64,000 bases of DNA from Mycolicibacterium sp. YH-1 (GTDB taxonomy: Bacteria > Actinomycetota > Actinomycetes > Mycobacteriales > Mycobacteriaceae). The position numbers and the translations under genes are program-made. Shown one piece after another: positions 37,274 through 46,973 of the stretch. The notes under the pieces are model-generated. The model made no database searches. It was not told the DNA's origin and worked only from the letters and a program-made list of their open reading frames with translations. The stretch's first letter is position 1. Every line of letters starts with the position of its first letter. Location of the stretch: contig NZ_CP092915.1 of the NCBI RefSeq assembly GCF_022557175.1, positions 2,046,001 to 2,110,000 of the forward strand, given 5' to 3'.

Positions 37274-38419
37274 ATGCCCCCCACCTTGCAGACGGTCGCC
37301 AAAGAGTCCGAAGTGGGGTCCGTCACCTACCGTTGCCCCTGGACGAGACCGTCGCTTTGATTCGTAGCCTGGGCTTGATCCGAGCTCTGGTGCCGCGGAA
37401 GTACGGCGCGGGCTGGAGCATGACGTGTACGACTGGTTGCAGGCTCTGTGTCGGCTCGCAACTGCTGACATGAGTGTCGGCTGGTTTGCTGGGCTTGCCG
37501 GCACGCACGCGTTCGTTCTCACGAAATTCGATGAGCGCTGCAAAGCGAAGTTTGGCACGACGGTGGACCGGATGCGGTCATTTGCTCTGCGACCGCTGTG
37601 GCAGAAGGAGGGATTGGCGTTCCAGTCCAAGGCGGTCTGCAGTTGAGAGGTCGATGGCGTTTCTCCAGTGGCATCCCAGCCGCGGACTGGCTGATGGTGC
37701 TGATCAAGATTCCTACGGGGGAATCCGGTCAGCTCGAAGATCGTTGGGCCGTGGTCCCAAAGGTTGATATCGAGATCGCCGATACCTGGCGCGTCGCAGG
37801 AATGCGCGGTACAGGCAGCCACGACGCCATACTCTCGGATGCGTTCATTCCCGCACACAGAATGGGCGGCTCCGAAGGGGTCTTCTTCGAACCCGCCGTC
37901 GAAAGCCGGGACGAGAATCCCCTGTCTATACTTTCCATGCAGGTTGTGTTTGCAGTCGTGTTTGCTCCGGTAGCTCTCGGAAGTGCAGAGGCTGCAGTGG
38001 CACTCCACACCGAACAACTCCAGAAGCGAAAGGCTGCTATCTCAGGAGTTCCCCTGGCCGAGTCCCACTCGCGCAGGTGCGGCTAGCCGAAGCCATGATG
38101 AGACTCCGTGCCGTAACCGCCATCCAGGAGGGCCGATGGCGGGATGTTGCCGAACATGTTCGTACAGCAACGACACCGAGCACCGAAACGCTGATGTGGT
38201 GGCGGGTGACCGACGCCTACGTCGGTCGCGAAAGCATGCGAATCGCCGAACACATCATTGACGGAGCTGGAGCGAGTATCTATCACGAAAGCAATCCACT
38301 ACAACGCTTTTGGCGTGACCTGCACTCGGCTAACGGGCACATGGTTCGACACAGATTCGGCCCTGCAAATCCTGGGCCGCGAGCTGCTAGGCCTCCCGGC
38401 TGATCCGCGGCTGATCTAG
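37274..38419 (+). pseudogene. Flavin-dependent oxygenase (acyl-CoA dehydrogenase fold), full-length but frameshifted
   Basis: Homology runs from ATG 37274 (MPPTLQTVAKESE) to the TAG at 38417, broken by frameshifts near 37335, 37420, 37540, 37630, 38070 and 38350. Recognisable pieces include ETVALIRSLGLIRALVPRK, LCRLATADMSVGWFAG, RWRFSSGIPAADWLMVLIK and MWWRVTDAYVGRE. The C-terminal third is nearly the same as the gene at 3-425, with the same LPxDPRL ending. It has decayed recently enough to read through, and was once the third gene after catAB. Confidence 0.8.
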
Positions 38420-38473
38420 CCCATGACAGAGCCTGGCGAGCGTGACGCGCAGACGTAAGGTAGGTCGTACATC

Positions 38474-39103
38474 GTGGAGATTCGCCACCTGCGTTCGTTC
38501 ATGTCGGTGGCAGACGAACGCAGCTTCACCCGAGCAGCCGCGCGGCTTAACATGGCCCAACCGCCACTATCTCAGCAGATTCGGAAACTGGAACGCGAGA
38601 TAGGCGCACCACTGTTCGTCCGAACGACACGATCGGTGTCGTTAACCCACGCTGGGGAAGTGCTTTACGAGTGAGGCAATCAGATCATTGACCTGATAGC
38701 TGGGCCGATTGAAGCGACTCGCAGGGCAGCGAGCGGTAACACTGGTGGGCTGCCCGTAGGCATGATCACCTCCGCAACGACTGAGCTGCTGCCGGCGATC
38801 TTGAGCAGGTATACCGTGGACTACCCGGAGGTGAGACTCAACATCGCCGGCGACCTGACAACGCCTCAATATATCGAGCGCCTGCTCGATGGCCGTTCGG
38901 ATGTCGGTGTCATACGTGGACCCCTCGATGTGAACGAGGGCTTGACTATTGAGTTACCGCGGCAAGAACCGATCGGACTCCTACTTAGCGCAGACCACCC
39001 CAGAGCCGAACATCTGGAAATCGAAATGTCCGACCTGCGCAATGATTGGTTCGTATCGTTGCCGGCTACCCTCCCAGCGATAATCTACTCGGCCGGCCGA
39101 TGA
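38474..39103 (+). pseudogene. LysR-family regulator with internal stop and lost C-terminus
   Basis: The first 66 codons give a standard LysR winged helix (FTRAAARLNMAQPPLSQQI) preceded by MEIRHLRSFMSV. An in-frame TGA at 38672 interrupts it, and the same frame continues as the effector domain (GMITSATTELLPAIL, RLLDGRSDVGVIRG) to 39103. There the domain is cut and an enolase-superfamily fragment begins. Such a regulator near catAB resembles CatR/CatM. The single nonsense codon suggests recent decay. Confidence 0.75.
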
Positions 39104-39562
39104 CCTCTATCGCTACGCTCGTCTCCGCCAGGAGCTGAGTATTCCCCTTATGGCTACCGAACTTGTGACCGGCGGCCTCACCGGGCCAACGCCGTGGGCC
39201 TCCGAAGGCGTAACCGAATACCTGCGCGGTAATGTCGTTCTTAAGGGTGGTATCACCGGATTAATCAAGATCGCGCACCTAGCCGAGGCCTTCCCCTAAA
39301 CTGCGAACTGCATGACGGATACAACGCACTCAATAATCTCGCTGTGCAGCACGTTGCGCTCGCGATTCCGAACTGCGATTGGTATGAGGTGCTGGTGCCG
39401 CACAGTCCGGGCGACTACAACCTCGACGCGCTCAGCTGGGGTCTGGCCGAGCCCATCAATATCGATTCCAATGGTATGGCTCGCCCACCAGACCGACCAG
39501 GCCTGGGCATCGACGTGGATTGGGACCTGGTGCAGGCGGGCAAAACTGCAGGGCTCTCATAG
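39104..39562 (+). pseudogene. Mandelate racemase/enolase-superfamily enzyme, C-terminal fragment
   Basis: From 39105 the frame reads DDLYRYARLRQELSIPLMA, GGITGLIKIAHLAEAF; a frameshift at the C run near 39293 leads to LNCELHDGYNALNNLAV, AIPNCDWYEVLVPHSPGDY and the family's ending GLGIDVDWDLVQAG. These are the last third of a dehydratase or racemase of the enolase superfamily. The N-terminus is lost at the junction with the LysR remnant. Confidence 0.7.
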
Positions 39563-39669
39563 CCTTCGATTAGTAAGCCATTCGACAAGCTGGCGGTATG
39601 AGGCGGTAAGCGGGGCCCGGGCCGCTACGGTGGACATGGAGTTCGATGTTGTGACTGTGAGGTGGGCGT

Positions 39670-40710
39670 GTGCTTGCAACGCCAAATGAACCCCTGTTCT
39701 CGGCCGTAGACGCCCTGGCGGACGCACCGCCCGAGATGGGCGAGCGAAGAACCGTCACCGCAAATGTCGAAATCGCTTCCGCGGCTATCCGAAAAGCTAC
39801 GACCCAGCCCGCTTTGACATCAGTCGTGGCGGCGAGGGAGTCAAACTCGACCTACGTCGCTATCGGAAGATCGGCGTCGAGCTGAGCCTGGTGACCTTGG
39901 ATGCCGAAGTCCCATTGGCAGGGTCTCCGCCCCGAGATGAGTATCTCATCATTATACCGGTGACGGGATGCGTGACCGTGAGCAGTCGCGGCCAATTGCA
40001 CACGCTGTCGCGCGCTAACGGCGTAGTGGTAGGTCCGGGGCGACCGGTCTTCTTCACGGATTGGGACGGTGCCTCGTCCCAACTCTGCGTGAGAATCACC
40101 CAGGCCCAGGCCCAGGTCAACTCAACCCTGAGCCACAATCTTCGCCGCCCTGTACGAGACGCCCCTGAGTTTGAGTTCTTCCTCGACCTGTCAAAGTCCC
40201 GCACTGCGCCGCTGATGCGTGCCCTCGAACTTGCGGTGATCGACTCACTTGAGACCGATCACAGTGCAGCCCGCTCGCCAACTGGTCGTCAGCTCGCTGT
40301 TGCTCTCGCAAGAGCACACGTACAGCGAAATTCTGCGCAACCCCGACACCGACCCGGATCCGCCCGGCCCGCTGGGGACTGCTCAACGATTCGTCTTGGG
40401 GTCCGCCCACCAATCCATCGACGTCTGTGACATCGCCCGAGCATCAAACGTAAGCGTGCGCAGCGTGGAGAAGTTGTTCCGACGGCAGCTGGGAGTGTCA
40501 CCCATGGCCTATCTCCGCGACGTGCGGCTCGTGCGCGTACAGGAGGAGCTCCGCGTGTCCTCACCCAAGCAGACCACCGTGCGTACGGTCGCCGAACGCT
40601 GGGGATTCAGTCACGCTGGAAGATTCGCAAGCACCTATCGCAAGCACCTATCGCAAGCGGTTTGGAGTCCTGCCGTCGGACGAGATGCGCACGGACTAGC
40701 AGCGACCTAG
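39670..40710 (+). pseudogene. AraC-family regulator, at least two frameshifts
   Basis: Three frames join to one AraC protein. EIASAAIRK shifts at an A run near 39795 to SYDPARFDISRGGEGVKLDL and SPPRDEYLIIIPVTG (arm domain). Near 40275 it shifts again to RQLVVSSLLLSQEHTY and the double helix-turn-helix (IDVCDIARASNVSVRSVEKL, RTVAERWGFSHAGRFASTYR). The order fits AraC regulators of aromatic dioxygenase operons, and it lies just upstream of the Rieske oxygenase, which it may once have controlled. Confidence 0.75.
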
Positions 40711-41018
40711 CAAAGTGCAGATCGGGCACGCTCAACTCTAACTCTGACGCCCACCTACCGGCACCTGAACCGGATACAGGTGTGCGAAAGGTGGATATCG
40801 AGTTTGCATAGCCGGCCATACCGTTGTGTGCATGCACCCGACGGCGAAAGCGTTACGTGACCGTGGCTGGGTCGACCTGGTTGCCGGTGCCAAGGTCGCC
40901 GGGTTCATTCTCACTAACTCGGTGAGGCCGACGACCTGATTCCAGTTCGCCGACAGGGGCGACCGCGTGATCTGCGCGGGGTCCAAAACTCTCAAATATC
41001 TACAGCCCAGGGAGAGAT
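40711..41018. other. Gap before the Rieske oxygenase operon
   Basis: About 308 bases with no recognisable gene. It should contain the promoter of the oxygenase operon; AGGGAGAG just before 41019 is the ribosome site of its first gene. Confidence 0.5.
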
Positions 41019-42257
41019 ATGCGCACTACTACCGTTCAGAACGGTGTCCCGTTCGCACTTACACCGGAAGCGTGTGAGCGCCTCGGCGACGATCCCATCT
41101 CCGTCGAGTCGTGCATCTCGCAGGAGTACTTTGAGAAAGAACGCGACCGGGTGTTCCGCAAATCTTGGCTGATGTTGGGCCGCGAAGATCAGGTCCCCAA
41201 GCCAGGCGATTACTTCGTCCAAGAATTAGAGATGTTCAACACGTCGCTGTTAATCGCACGTGGGCGTGACGGGGTCGTCCGCGCCTTTCACAATGTCTGT
41301 TCGCATCGGTGCAACAAGCTGGTCTGGGACGACAGCGGTAATACGCGGAGCTTTGTCTGCGGATTCCATGGGTGGAGTTACCAGACCGACGGCGCGTTGC
41401 GTTTCGTGCCTCAGGAGGAGATCTTTCCGCCGATCGATCACTCAGCGAACGGCCTCACACCTGTCGCCACCGGAGTATGGCGCGGCTTTATTTTTGTCAA
41501 GATGGACGGAACCGCCGGAGTCGGCCTTGACGAATTCATGGCACCGTTCACCGACTCCCTTGAGTCATACCCATTCGAACAGAACACCCATTGCTACGGC
41601 TTCCGAACGGTGATCGACTCCAACTGGAAGCTAACCCTGGACGCGTTCTTGGAGTCGTATCACGTTCGCTTCTTGCATCAGCAGACCGTGGCCGAACTCT
41701 TCCGAAACACCAAGGACGAAGCGGCCGCGGACGCGTACGGTATCGAGCTCTTTAAGCGCCACGGCAGATTCACCGTTCCTGGCGTCTCGGCCAGCCGCTC
41801 CCATCCACTCGAAGACTTGATCATCAACACGGCTATGTCGTTCTACGAAGTCAAAGAGGACGGTGCAGGTATCCCGCCGGGCCTTAACAACGCCGGCGGC
41901 ACAAGTTGGGCCTTCGACGGTCTGTACATCTTTCCCAACACGCTGTTGTTGATCAACGGTGGAGGAGCCTACGTAGAAATGGATGTTCAGCCGTTGGGAC
42001 CAGACCGTAGCGTCTGGACGGCACGGTCCTATTCGCTACCGGCAAAAGATGGGCTCGAGCGTTTCGTACAGGAATACAACGTCATCTTGGGTCGTGACAC
42101 GATGCTCGAAGACGGTTCACCGCTGGAAGTGACGCAAGCCGTATTGGCCTCTGGTGCCAAAAAAGAGATGATACTTGGCGATCAGGAATTGATGCTTCGC
42201 CACCTGCACGATGTCGTCGACCAGGTTGTCAATGGAGAAGAGGCGTCAATCGCATGA
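41019..42257 (+). CDS. Rieske non-heme iron oxygenase, alpha subunit
   Basis: A 412-residue ring-hydroxylating or demethylating oxygenase. The Rieske cluster ligands are Cys94/His96 (CSHRCN) and Cys114/His117 (CGFHGW); the mononuclear iron is held by His215 and His220 (ESYHVRFLH) with a C-terminal Asp not pinned down. The ATG follows AGGGAGAG. It overlaps the 125-residue gene by four bases, and a reductase follows, so electrons flow from NADH through that reductase. No classical beta subunit is present. Substrate unknown; salicylate-, benzoate- or anthranilate-like acids would fit the downstream hydroxyquinol pathway. Confidence 0.9.
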   Translation: MRTTTVQNGVPFALTPEACERLGDDPISVESCISQEYFEKERDRVFRKSWLMLGREDQVPKPGDYFVQELEMFNTSLLIARGRDGVVRAFHNVCSHRCNKLVWDDSGNTRSFVCGFHGWSYQTDGALRFVPQEEIFPPIDHSANGLTPVATGVWRGFIFVKMDGTAGVGLDEFMAPFTDSLESYPFEQNTHCYGFRTVIDSNWKLTLDAFLESYHVRFLHQQTVAELFRNTKDEAAADAYGIELFKRHGRFTVPGVSASRSHPLEDLIINTAMSFYEVKEDGAGIPPGLNNAGGTSWAFDGLYIFPNTLLLINGGGAYVEMDVQPLGPDRSVWTARSYSLPAKDGLERFVQEYNVILGRDTMLEDGSPLEVTQAVLASGAKKEMILGDQELMLRHLHDVVDQVVNGEEASIA

Positions 42258-42631
42258 CCGAAAACACTAACAACGGATCCGTGCTCCGGCTGCCAGCGGG
42301 CTACGCATCGTTGGAGCGCTTTGTCACCAAGTGGGCACTGGACGATACCAAGCTGCGGTCTTCGGCGCGGGCTGCCTCGACTATCGAGGAGATGCGCGAG
42401 TTCTATCACGCCGCTATCCCCCTTGCTGGCCAGGCGGCAGAGTCGTTGCGCGGCATACCGATCGATGATCTCGATGAGAAGCAAGTAACGTTACTCAAGT
42501 TGCTGTTAGGGCTGGTCGAGGTCGGCGTCGGCGTGGAGTGTTTTAGTTCGCCACACGTACCCAACGGGTATCCATTGGAGCGGGTCGAGGCGATCAGCAC
42601 ACCCCACGCGGCACCTGTCTATTGGACCTAA
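42254..42631 (+). CDS. Small protein of unknown function in the Rieske oxygenase operon
   Basis: A 125-residue, mostly helical, acidic protein (LERFVTKWALDD, TIEEMREFYHAAIPLAGQA, IDDLDEKQVTLLKLLLGL). It has no Cys pair for a ferredoxin and does not resemble the cystatin-like beta subunit. It overlaps the oxygenase by four bases and ends 7 bases before the reductase. Similar small proteins occur beside other actinobacterial Rieske oxygenases, so a role as accessory subunit is possible; no function is established. Confidence 0.8.
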   Translation: MTENTNNGSVLRLPAGYASLERFVTKWALDDTKLRSSARAASTIEEMREFYHAAIPLAGQAAESLRGIPIDDLDEKQVTLLKLLLGLVEVGVGVECFSSPHVPNGYPLERVEAISTPHAAPVYWT

Positions 42632-42638
42632 GCTGACA

Positions 42639-43610
42639 GTGCCACACCGGAATAACATGGGAAGCGATGCCTGGAGTCAGGCTGTAGTGGTGAACCGCCA
42701 CGCTGTGGCCGCAAGGATCGTTGTCCTCGACCTGGTGCGCACCGATGGCCAGCCGTTCGCGAAATTCGATGCGGGCGCCCATATTGGCGCCCGCATCGGT
42801 TCGAATCACCTTGTCCGGCAGTACTCGCTGTGTCCCAGCGAGGAGGGGCAGTATCGGATCGCGGTTCTGCGCTGCGATTCTTCGCGGGGTGGGTCTGAAG
42901 CCATGCACAGGCTCGCGGTCGGTGATCACCTGGACGTCTCCGAACCCCGGCAGCTTTTCGGATTGGCCGACGCCGACCGCCATGTCATGCTGGCCGGCGG
43001 AATCGGCATCACCCCCTTGTTGTCAATGGCAGAAGAACTTGACGCAGCGGGCGGCGAATACAGCCTCCATTATGTTGTTCGAAGTTCGACCGAGGCCGCC
43101 TTTCTGCCCGACCTGGAGGTCAACCCGCGAGTTACCGTGCACATCACAGGTGGGATCGCCTCCAATCGTCCGAAACCCGATGCACTGCTTGGTGAACCCG
43201 ACCAACACACTGCGGTTTATGTCTGCGGGCCGAATTCGTTCATGGAGGACGTACTTCGCGTAGCTACCGACATGAGGTGGCCGAGAGCGGCTTTACACAC
43301 TGAGCGTTTCACACCGATCGACGCCATGGTCGGTGAGTCTTCCGCGACCGAATTCGACGTGAAACTGGCCTCAACTGGCGCCAAGTATCTAGTGCCCCCG
43401 GGCCGTAGCGTGCTCGATGTCCTTCGAGCGAACGGCGTACGTGTGTCGTATTCGTGCGAGCAGGGCATGTGTGGCGAATGCGTGGTGAGCGTGCTTTCTG
43501 GCGACCCTGATCACCGCGACCATGTTCTCGACGACGAGGAGCGGGATGAGGGAGCATTTGCTGTGTGTGTATCACGCTCGCACGGGCCCACTTTGGAACT
43601 CGATATCTGA
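42639..43610 (+). CDS. Phthalate-dioxygenase-reductase type flavoprotein with C-terminal 2Fe-2S domain
   Basis: A 323-residue (from GTG; ATG at 42657 is an alternative) electron-transfer protein. The flavin-binding block has RQYSLC, the nucleotide-binding block GGIGITPLLSMAEEL and YVCGPNSFM. The C-terminal plant-type ferredoxin domain carries CEQGMCGEC and a distal Cys in FAVCVS. The order (flavin, NAD, 2Fe-2S) is that of PDR/VanB reductases. It should pass electrons to the Rieske protein two genes upstream. Confidence 0.9.
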   Translation: MPHRNNMGSDAWSQAVVVNRHAVAARIVVLDLVRTDGQPFAKFDAGAHIGARIGSNHLVRQYSLCPSEEGQYRIAVLRCDSSRGGSEAMHRLAVGDHLDVSEPRQLFGLADADRHVMLAGGIGITPLLSMAEELDAAGGEYSLHYVVRSSTEAAFLPDLEVNPRVTVHITGGIASNRPKPDALLGEPDQHTAVYVCGPNSFMEDVLRVATDMRWPRAALHTERFTPIDAMVGESSATEFDVKLASTGAKYLVPPGRSVLDVLRANGVRVSYSCEQGMCGECVVSVLSGDPDHRDHVLDDEERDEGAFAVCVSRSHGPTLELDI

Positions 43611-43894
43611 ACTTTGAGGAAACCGCGGTCGCTGACTGCCGCGACACGTCCAAAAGCCACGCCGTGCGCGCCGAGGACCGTCGACTCGCCGCACCAGCGG
43701 GGAGGGGCCTTTGCGCTCTAAGGTTCGGTGTCGAGTGATCGCGCCACGATGTCAATTAGTTGTACCTGTATAACTTCAGGGCTACGGTACGTAGGTCGGC
43801 ATGACCTCCCTACGTCGTGACTAGGTTGATCTCGCGCCGCCCGCGTTTGCCGCCGGGTTGGGCGCTGATGCCGTGGCGTGCCCGTAAGGGGTGA

Positions 43895-44074
<180 letters not shown>

Positions 44075-44310
44075 AGTGCCCAGCGTTCGGGGTTTGGGGC
44101 TTGGCGTGAAACACCGGGCGCCGATGTCGCTTCGAGTACGGCGAGACCGGCTTCGCGGGGGTATTGAAGAGCCTACCGCCCCATCCTTCCCCCCGAACGG
44201 GTTGCTGCGACAACAGCTGGCGTGTCGACCTACACAAGAGCGGACTTGAGTCAGCGGCACGTGATAGTTGGCAGTTCCTAGCCCATGCGTATGACTTGCG
44301 GCACGCAGAT

Positions 44311-45384
44311 CTAAGTCGATGAGTTCGCCGGTTCTCCGGACCAACTTGCTCGCAGAATGGCCTCGACAGCCTCGCGGGTGACTGGCCGCGGATTTGTGTA
44401 GGGGCTGGCGACAACGAGCGCCGCGATTCGCGGAATCTCGTCCTCCTTCATGCCTAGCGGGCCAAGGCCGCGCGGTGCGTCGAGCAGTCCGGCGAGGTCA
44501 AATAATGCCTGCACGGGGTCGATGGCACCGCCAAGTGCGCGCGACAATGCAGCGATGGCTTGCGGCGCGGCTGGCGCGTTAAAGGCTAGGACGTGCGGCA
44601 AGACCGCAGTATGTGTCTCAGCGTGGGGGAGATCTAGTGTCCCGCCAAGAGTGTGGCATAGCTTGTGGTGCAACGACATAGTGGTCGCGCCGAGGACCGC
44701 ACCGCACAACCAGGATCCATACTGGGCATCGGTCCGCGCGTGGAGATCACCTCTGGCGGAGACGATGTCGGGAAGCGCGGAAGCCAAGGCGCGTACGCCC
44801 TCTTCCGCCATCAGCGAGATGATCGGCGACGTGTCCGGGGCGTAGAGTCCTTCCACTGCGTGAGCTATAGCGTTCATACCGCTATAGACCGACGTAGACA
44901 CCGGCAGGTTGAGGGTCAGCTCGGAGTCGTACAGCACGCTGGCCGGCAGCACCCGGGGGTCCCGTCCGGTGCGCTTGTCCCCATCGTGAGTCATGCCCCA
45001 GATCGGCGTCATTTCCGATCCGGAGTACGTGGTGGGAACAGCAATAACAGGAAGAGCAGATTCCAGCGCGATGGCCTTGCCGAGGCCAATGGCTGAGCCA
45101 CCGCCGACCGCGACGCAGCCATCGGCATGCAATGCCGCGGCCCGACTGCGGGCGTCGTGCGCCACTTCGATCGGAACGTGCATACGCGCCTCCGCCAGAA
45201 CGTCAACGGCACGGTGCCCGAGTGCATTGGCGACCAGGTTGCCGAGGTTGACCTGTCCCGGCGAGCAGAGTACGACGACACGGGCCAGCCCAAGTGTGGC
45301 GATCTCGTCGGGCAATCGATGCAAGGATCCTGCGCCGAACGTGACCCGCATCGGCAGTGCCTGATAGGTGAAGGAGCGAGTCAC
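44311..45384 (-). CDS. Maleylacetate reductase
   Basis: A 357-residue iron-containing alcohol-dehydrogenase-fold enzyme that reduces maleylacetate to 3-oxoadipate. It begins TRSFTYQALPMRVTFGAGS and has the nucleotide motif GGGSAIGLGKAIA, PTTYSGSEMTPIWG, the metal-region MNAIAHAVEGLYA and HHKLCHTLGGTLDLPHAETH. The GTG at 45384 overlaps the dioxygenase stop by four bases; the frame continues back to 45747 but within that gene. With the dioxygenase upstream it forms the usual hydroxyquinol pathway pair. Confidence 0.92.
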   Translation of the reverse strand: MTRSFTYQALPMRVTFGAGSLHRLPDEIATLGLARVVVLCSPGQVNLGNLVANALGHRAVDVLAEARMHVPIEVAHDARSRAAALHADGCVAVGGGSAIGLGKAIALESALPVIAVPTTYSGSEMTPIWGMTHDGDKRTGRDPRVLPASVLYDSELTLNLPVSTSVYSGMNAIAHAVEGLYAPDTSPIISLMAEEGVRALASALPDIVSARGDLHARTDAQYGSWLCGAVLGATTMSLHHKLCHTLGGTLDLPHAETHTAVLPHVLAFNAPAAPQAIAALSRALGGAIDPVQALFDLAGLLDAPRGLGPLGMKEDEIPRIAALVVASPYTNPRPVTREAVEAILRASWSGEPANSST

Positions 45385-46280
45385 GAACTGCACTCCGTCC
45401 CCGACGGTGCGGGATCGACCTCGCGCAATAAGCTGATCGTGAAGTCGACAGTGCGGAAGGGGTTGTCCAGCCCGACCTCGGCGGCGCGGTCCGTGTCGTC
45501 GACGACGGGAAACTGGCGCACAAGACTGCTCTTCACGCCGAACACCGCATCCGAGTCGAGGTACGGACTGTCCTCGACGAACAGGTGTGTGGTGACCGGT
45601 CGATATCCCACGGCCGTGACAATGAAGTGCACGTGCGCCGGTCTGTTCGGGTGCCGCCCGGTAGCGGCCAGCAATTGTCCGACGGGGCCGTCGACGGGTA
45701 TGGGGTAGTGCCGCGGGACGATCGTGCAGAACCAAAACCGACCGCACTCATCGGCGGTGAAGAGCCCGCGAAGGTTCCGCTCCGGTTGCAGGTCGGGTTG
45801 CTGCACGTCGTAAAAACCCTCGGCGTTGGCCTGCCATACGTCGATGCGTGCTCCCGCCAGCGGTTCGCCGTCGGGACCGGTCACCTGCCCTGTGACAAGG
45901 CACGGCTCGCCCTTCCCGTCGAGTGCGATGTTGTCCCCGAGAGCCTTTGGCGGAGACTCGACCATATGAAATGGGCCAAGGACTGTCGACTCCGTCGAGT
46001 CTCCCTGGGTGCGGTGGTTGATGGTCTCCACCAACATCGACAATCCGAGCACATCGGAGAGCAGGACAAATTCCTGGCGCACGGAATCGCATCGCTGTCC
46101 AGTGCGGGTCAGAAAGTCGATCGCTGCCGCCCATTCCTGCTCGGTGAGTTGGGTTTCTTTGATGAACGCGTGCAGGTGCTGCGTCAAGCCAGTCAGCAGC
46201 GATCTCAACCGCACGTTTCGTGTGTTGATAAAGCTTGCGGCAACGACTTGCGCCGAGTTCTCTTCGCTGAAGAGTTCCAT
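45381..46280 (-). CDS. Hydroxyquinol 1,2-dioxygenase
   Basis: A 299-residue intradiol dioxygenase that opens 1,2,4-trihydroxybenzene to maleylacetate. It has the N-terminal dimer helices and the iron ligands Tyr157 (EGFYDVQ), Tyr192 (PRHYPIP), His216 and His218 (PAHVHFI). The maleylacetate reductase partner and the segment VPRHYPIPVDGPVG favour hydroxyquinol over catechol. Start ATG at 46280, with only a weak ribosome site (GAGAGGAA region). Runs convergent to the Rieske operon. Confidence 0.88.
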   Translation of the reverse strand: MELFSEENSAQVVAASFINTRNVRLRSLLTGLTQHLHAFIKETQLTEQEWAAAIDFLTRTGQRCDSVRQEFVLLSDVLGLSMLVETINHRTQGDSTESTVLGPFHMVESPPKALGDNIALDGKGEPCLVTGQVTGPDGEPLAGARIDVWQANAEGFYDVQQPDLQPERNLRGLFTADECGRFWFCTIVPRHYPIPVDGPVGQLLAATGRHPNRPAHVHFIVTAVGYRPVTTHLFVEDSPYLDSDAVFGVKSSLVRQFPVVDDTDRAAEVGLDNPFRTVDFTISLLREVDPAPSGTECSS

Positions 46281-46973
46281 CCGTTCCTCTCGTCAAAGTC
46301 GTGCGTCCCGATCACGCCAGCCTTGAGATGCCGCCCGGCCCAACTGCAGCTCATGCCGCACGCCGTCGCGCCCAGGGCAACGCCATCGCCACCAACGATG
46401 GCCAGGGAGCCCTCGAACGCTGCGGCCATGGGGCCTCGATTCGTGAGTCGGAGGTGCAAGCGAGTTCGTGTCTTGAATCGTGGCAATACGCGCGACCGCT
46501 TCTCTGACGGAATCGACTGAACACACCCAGCGGCATACGTTATCCGGGCAATCGGCTCATGCGCATGGGCATCAGCGCAACGGGCCACGGACTCCACGCT
46601 ACGCATGAAGCCCGATATGGAGAAGTACCTAGATTCGCCCTATTGAGAGGCTGCCAGTATCAATGGGTGGGTGTACGTATCTCTTTTGTTCCGTGCCGTC
46701 GGCAAAGCAGCTTTGGTGCCGAGGATGTCGGGTAGGGCGTGATGCCTGCGATTCACCGCCGCTTGCATTCGCACACCCCGTTGGCACGAGGATCCTTCCG
46801 AGGCAACCACGTGACAGCCGCGGAAGTCGGCCCGCAGCCTCTAGGTCATGCGTGGCGAACAACCGGACCAGGGTCGTCAGACTGGAGATCCCGGATCTCA
46901 AAGGTGCTGGCGTGGAGTGGTTTGGTGGCCAACGTGGGCTTTCTGCTCGAAGGTGCGGGTGCCTTATCGAACC
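46281..46973. other. Stretch without a supported gene
   Basis: About 690 bases upstream of the dioxygenase. Reading frames overlap on both strands but none is recognisable. The promoter of the hydroxyquinol operon should lie close to 46300. Near the end, the minus-strand SDR tail joins the oxidoreductase gene. Confidence 0.4.
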
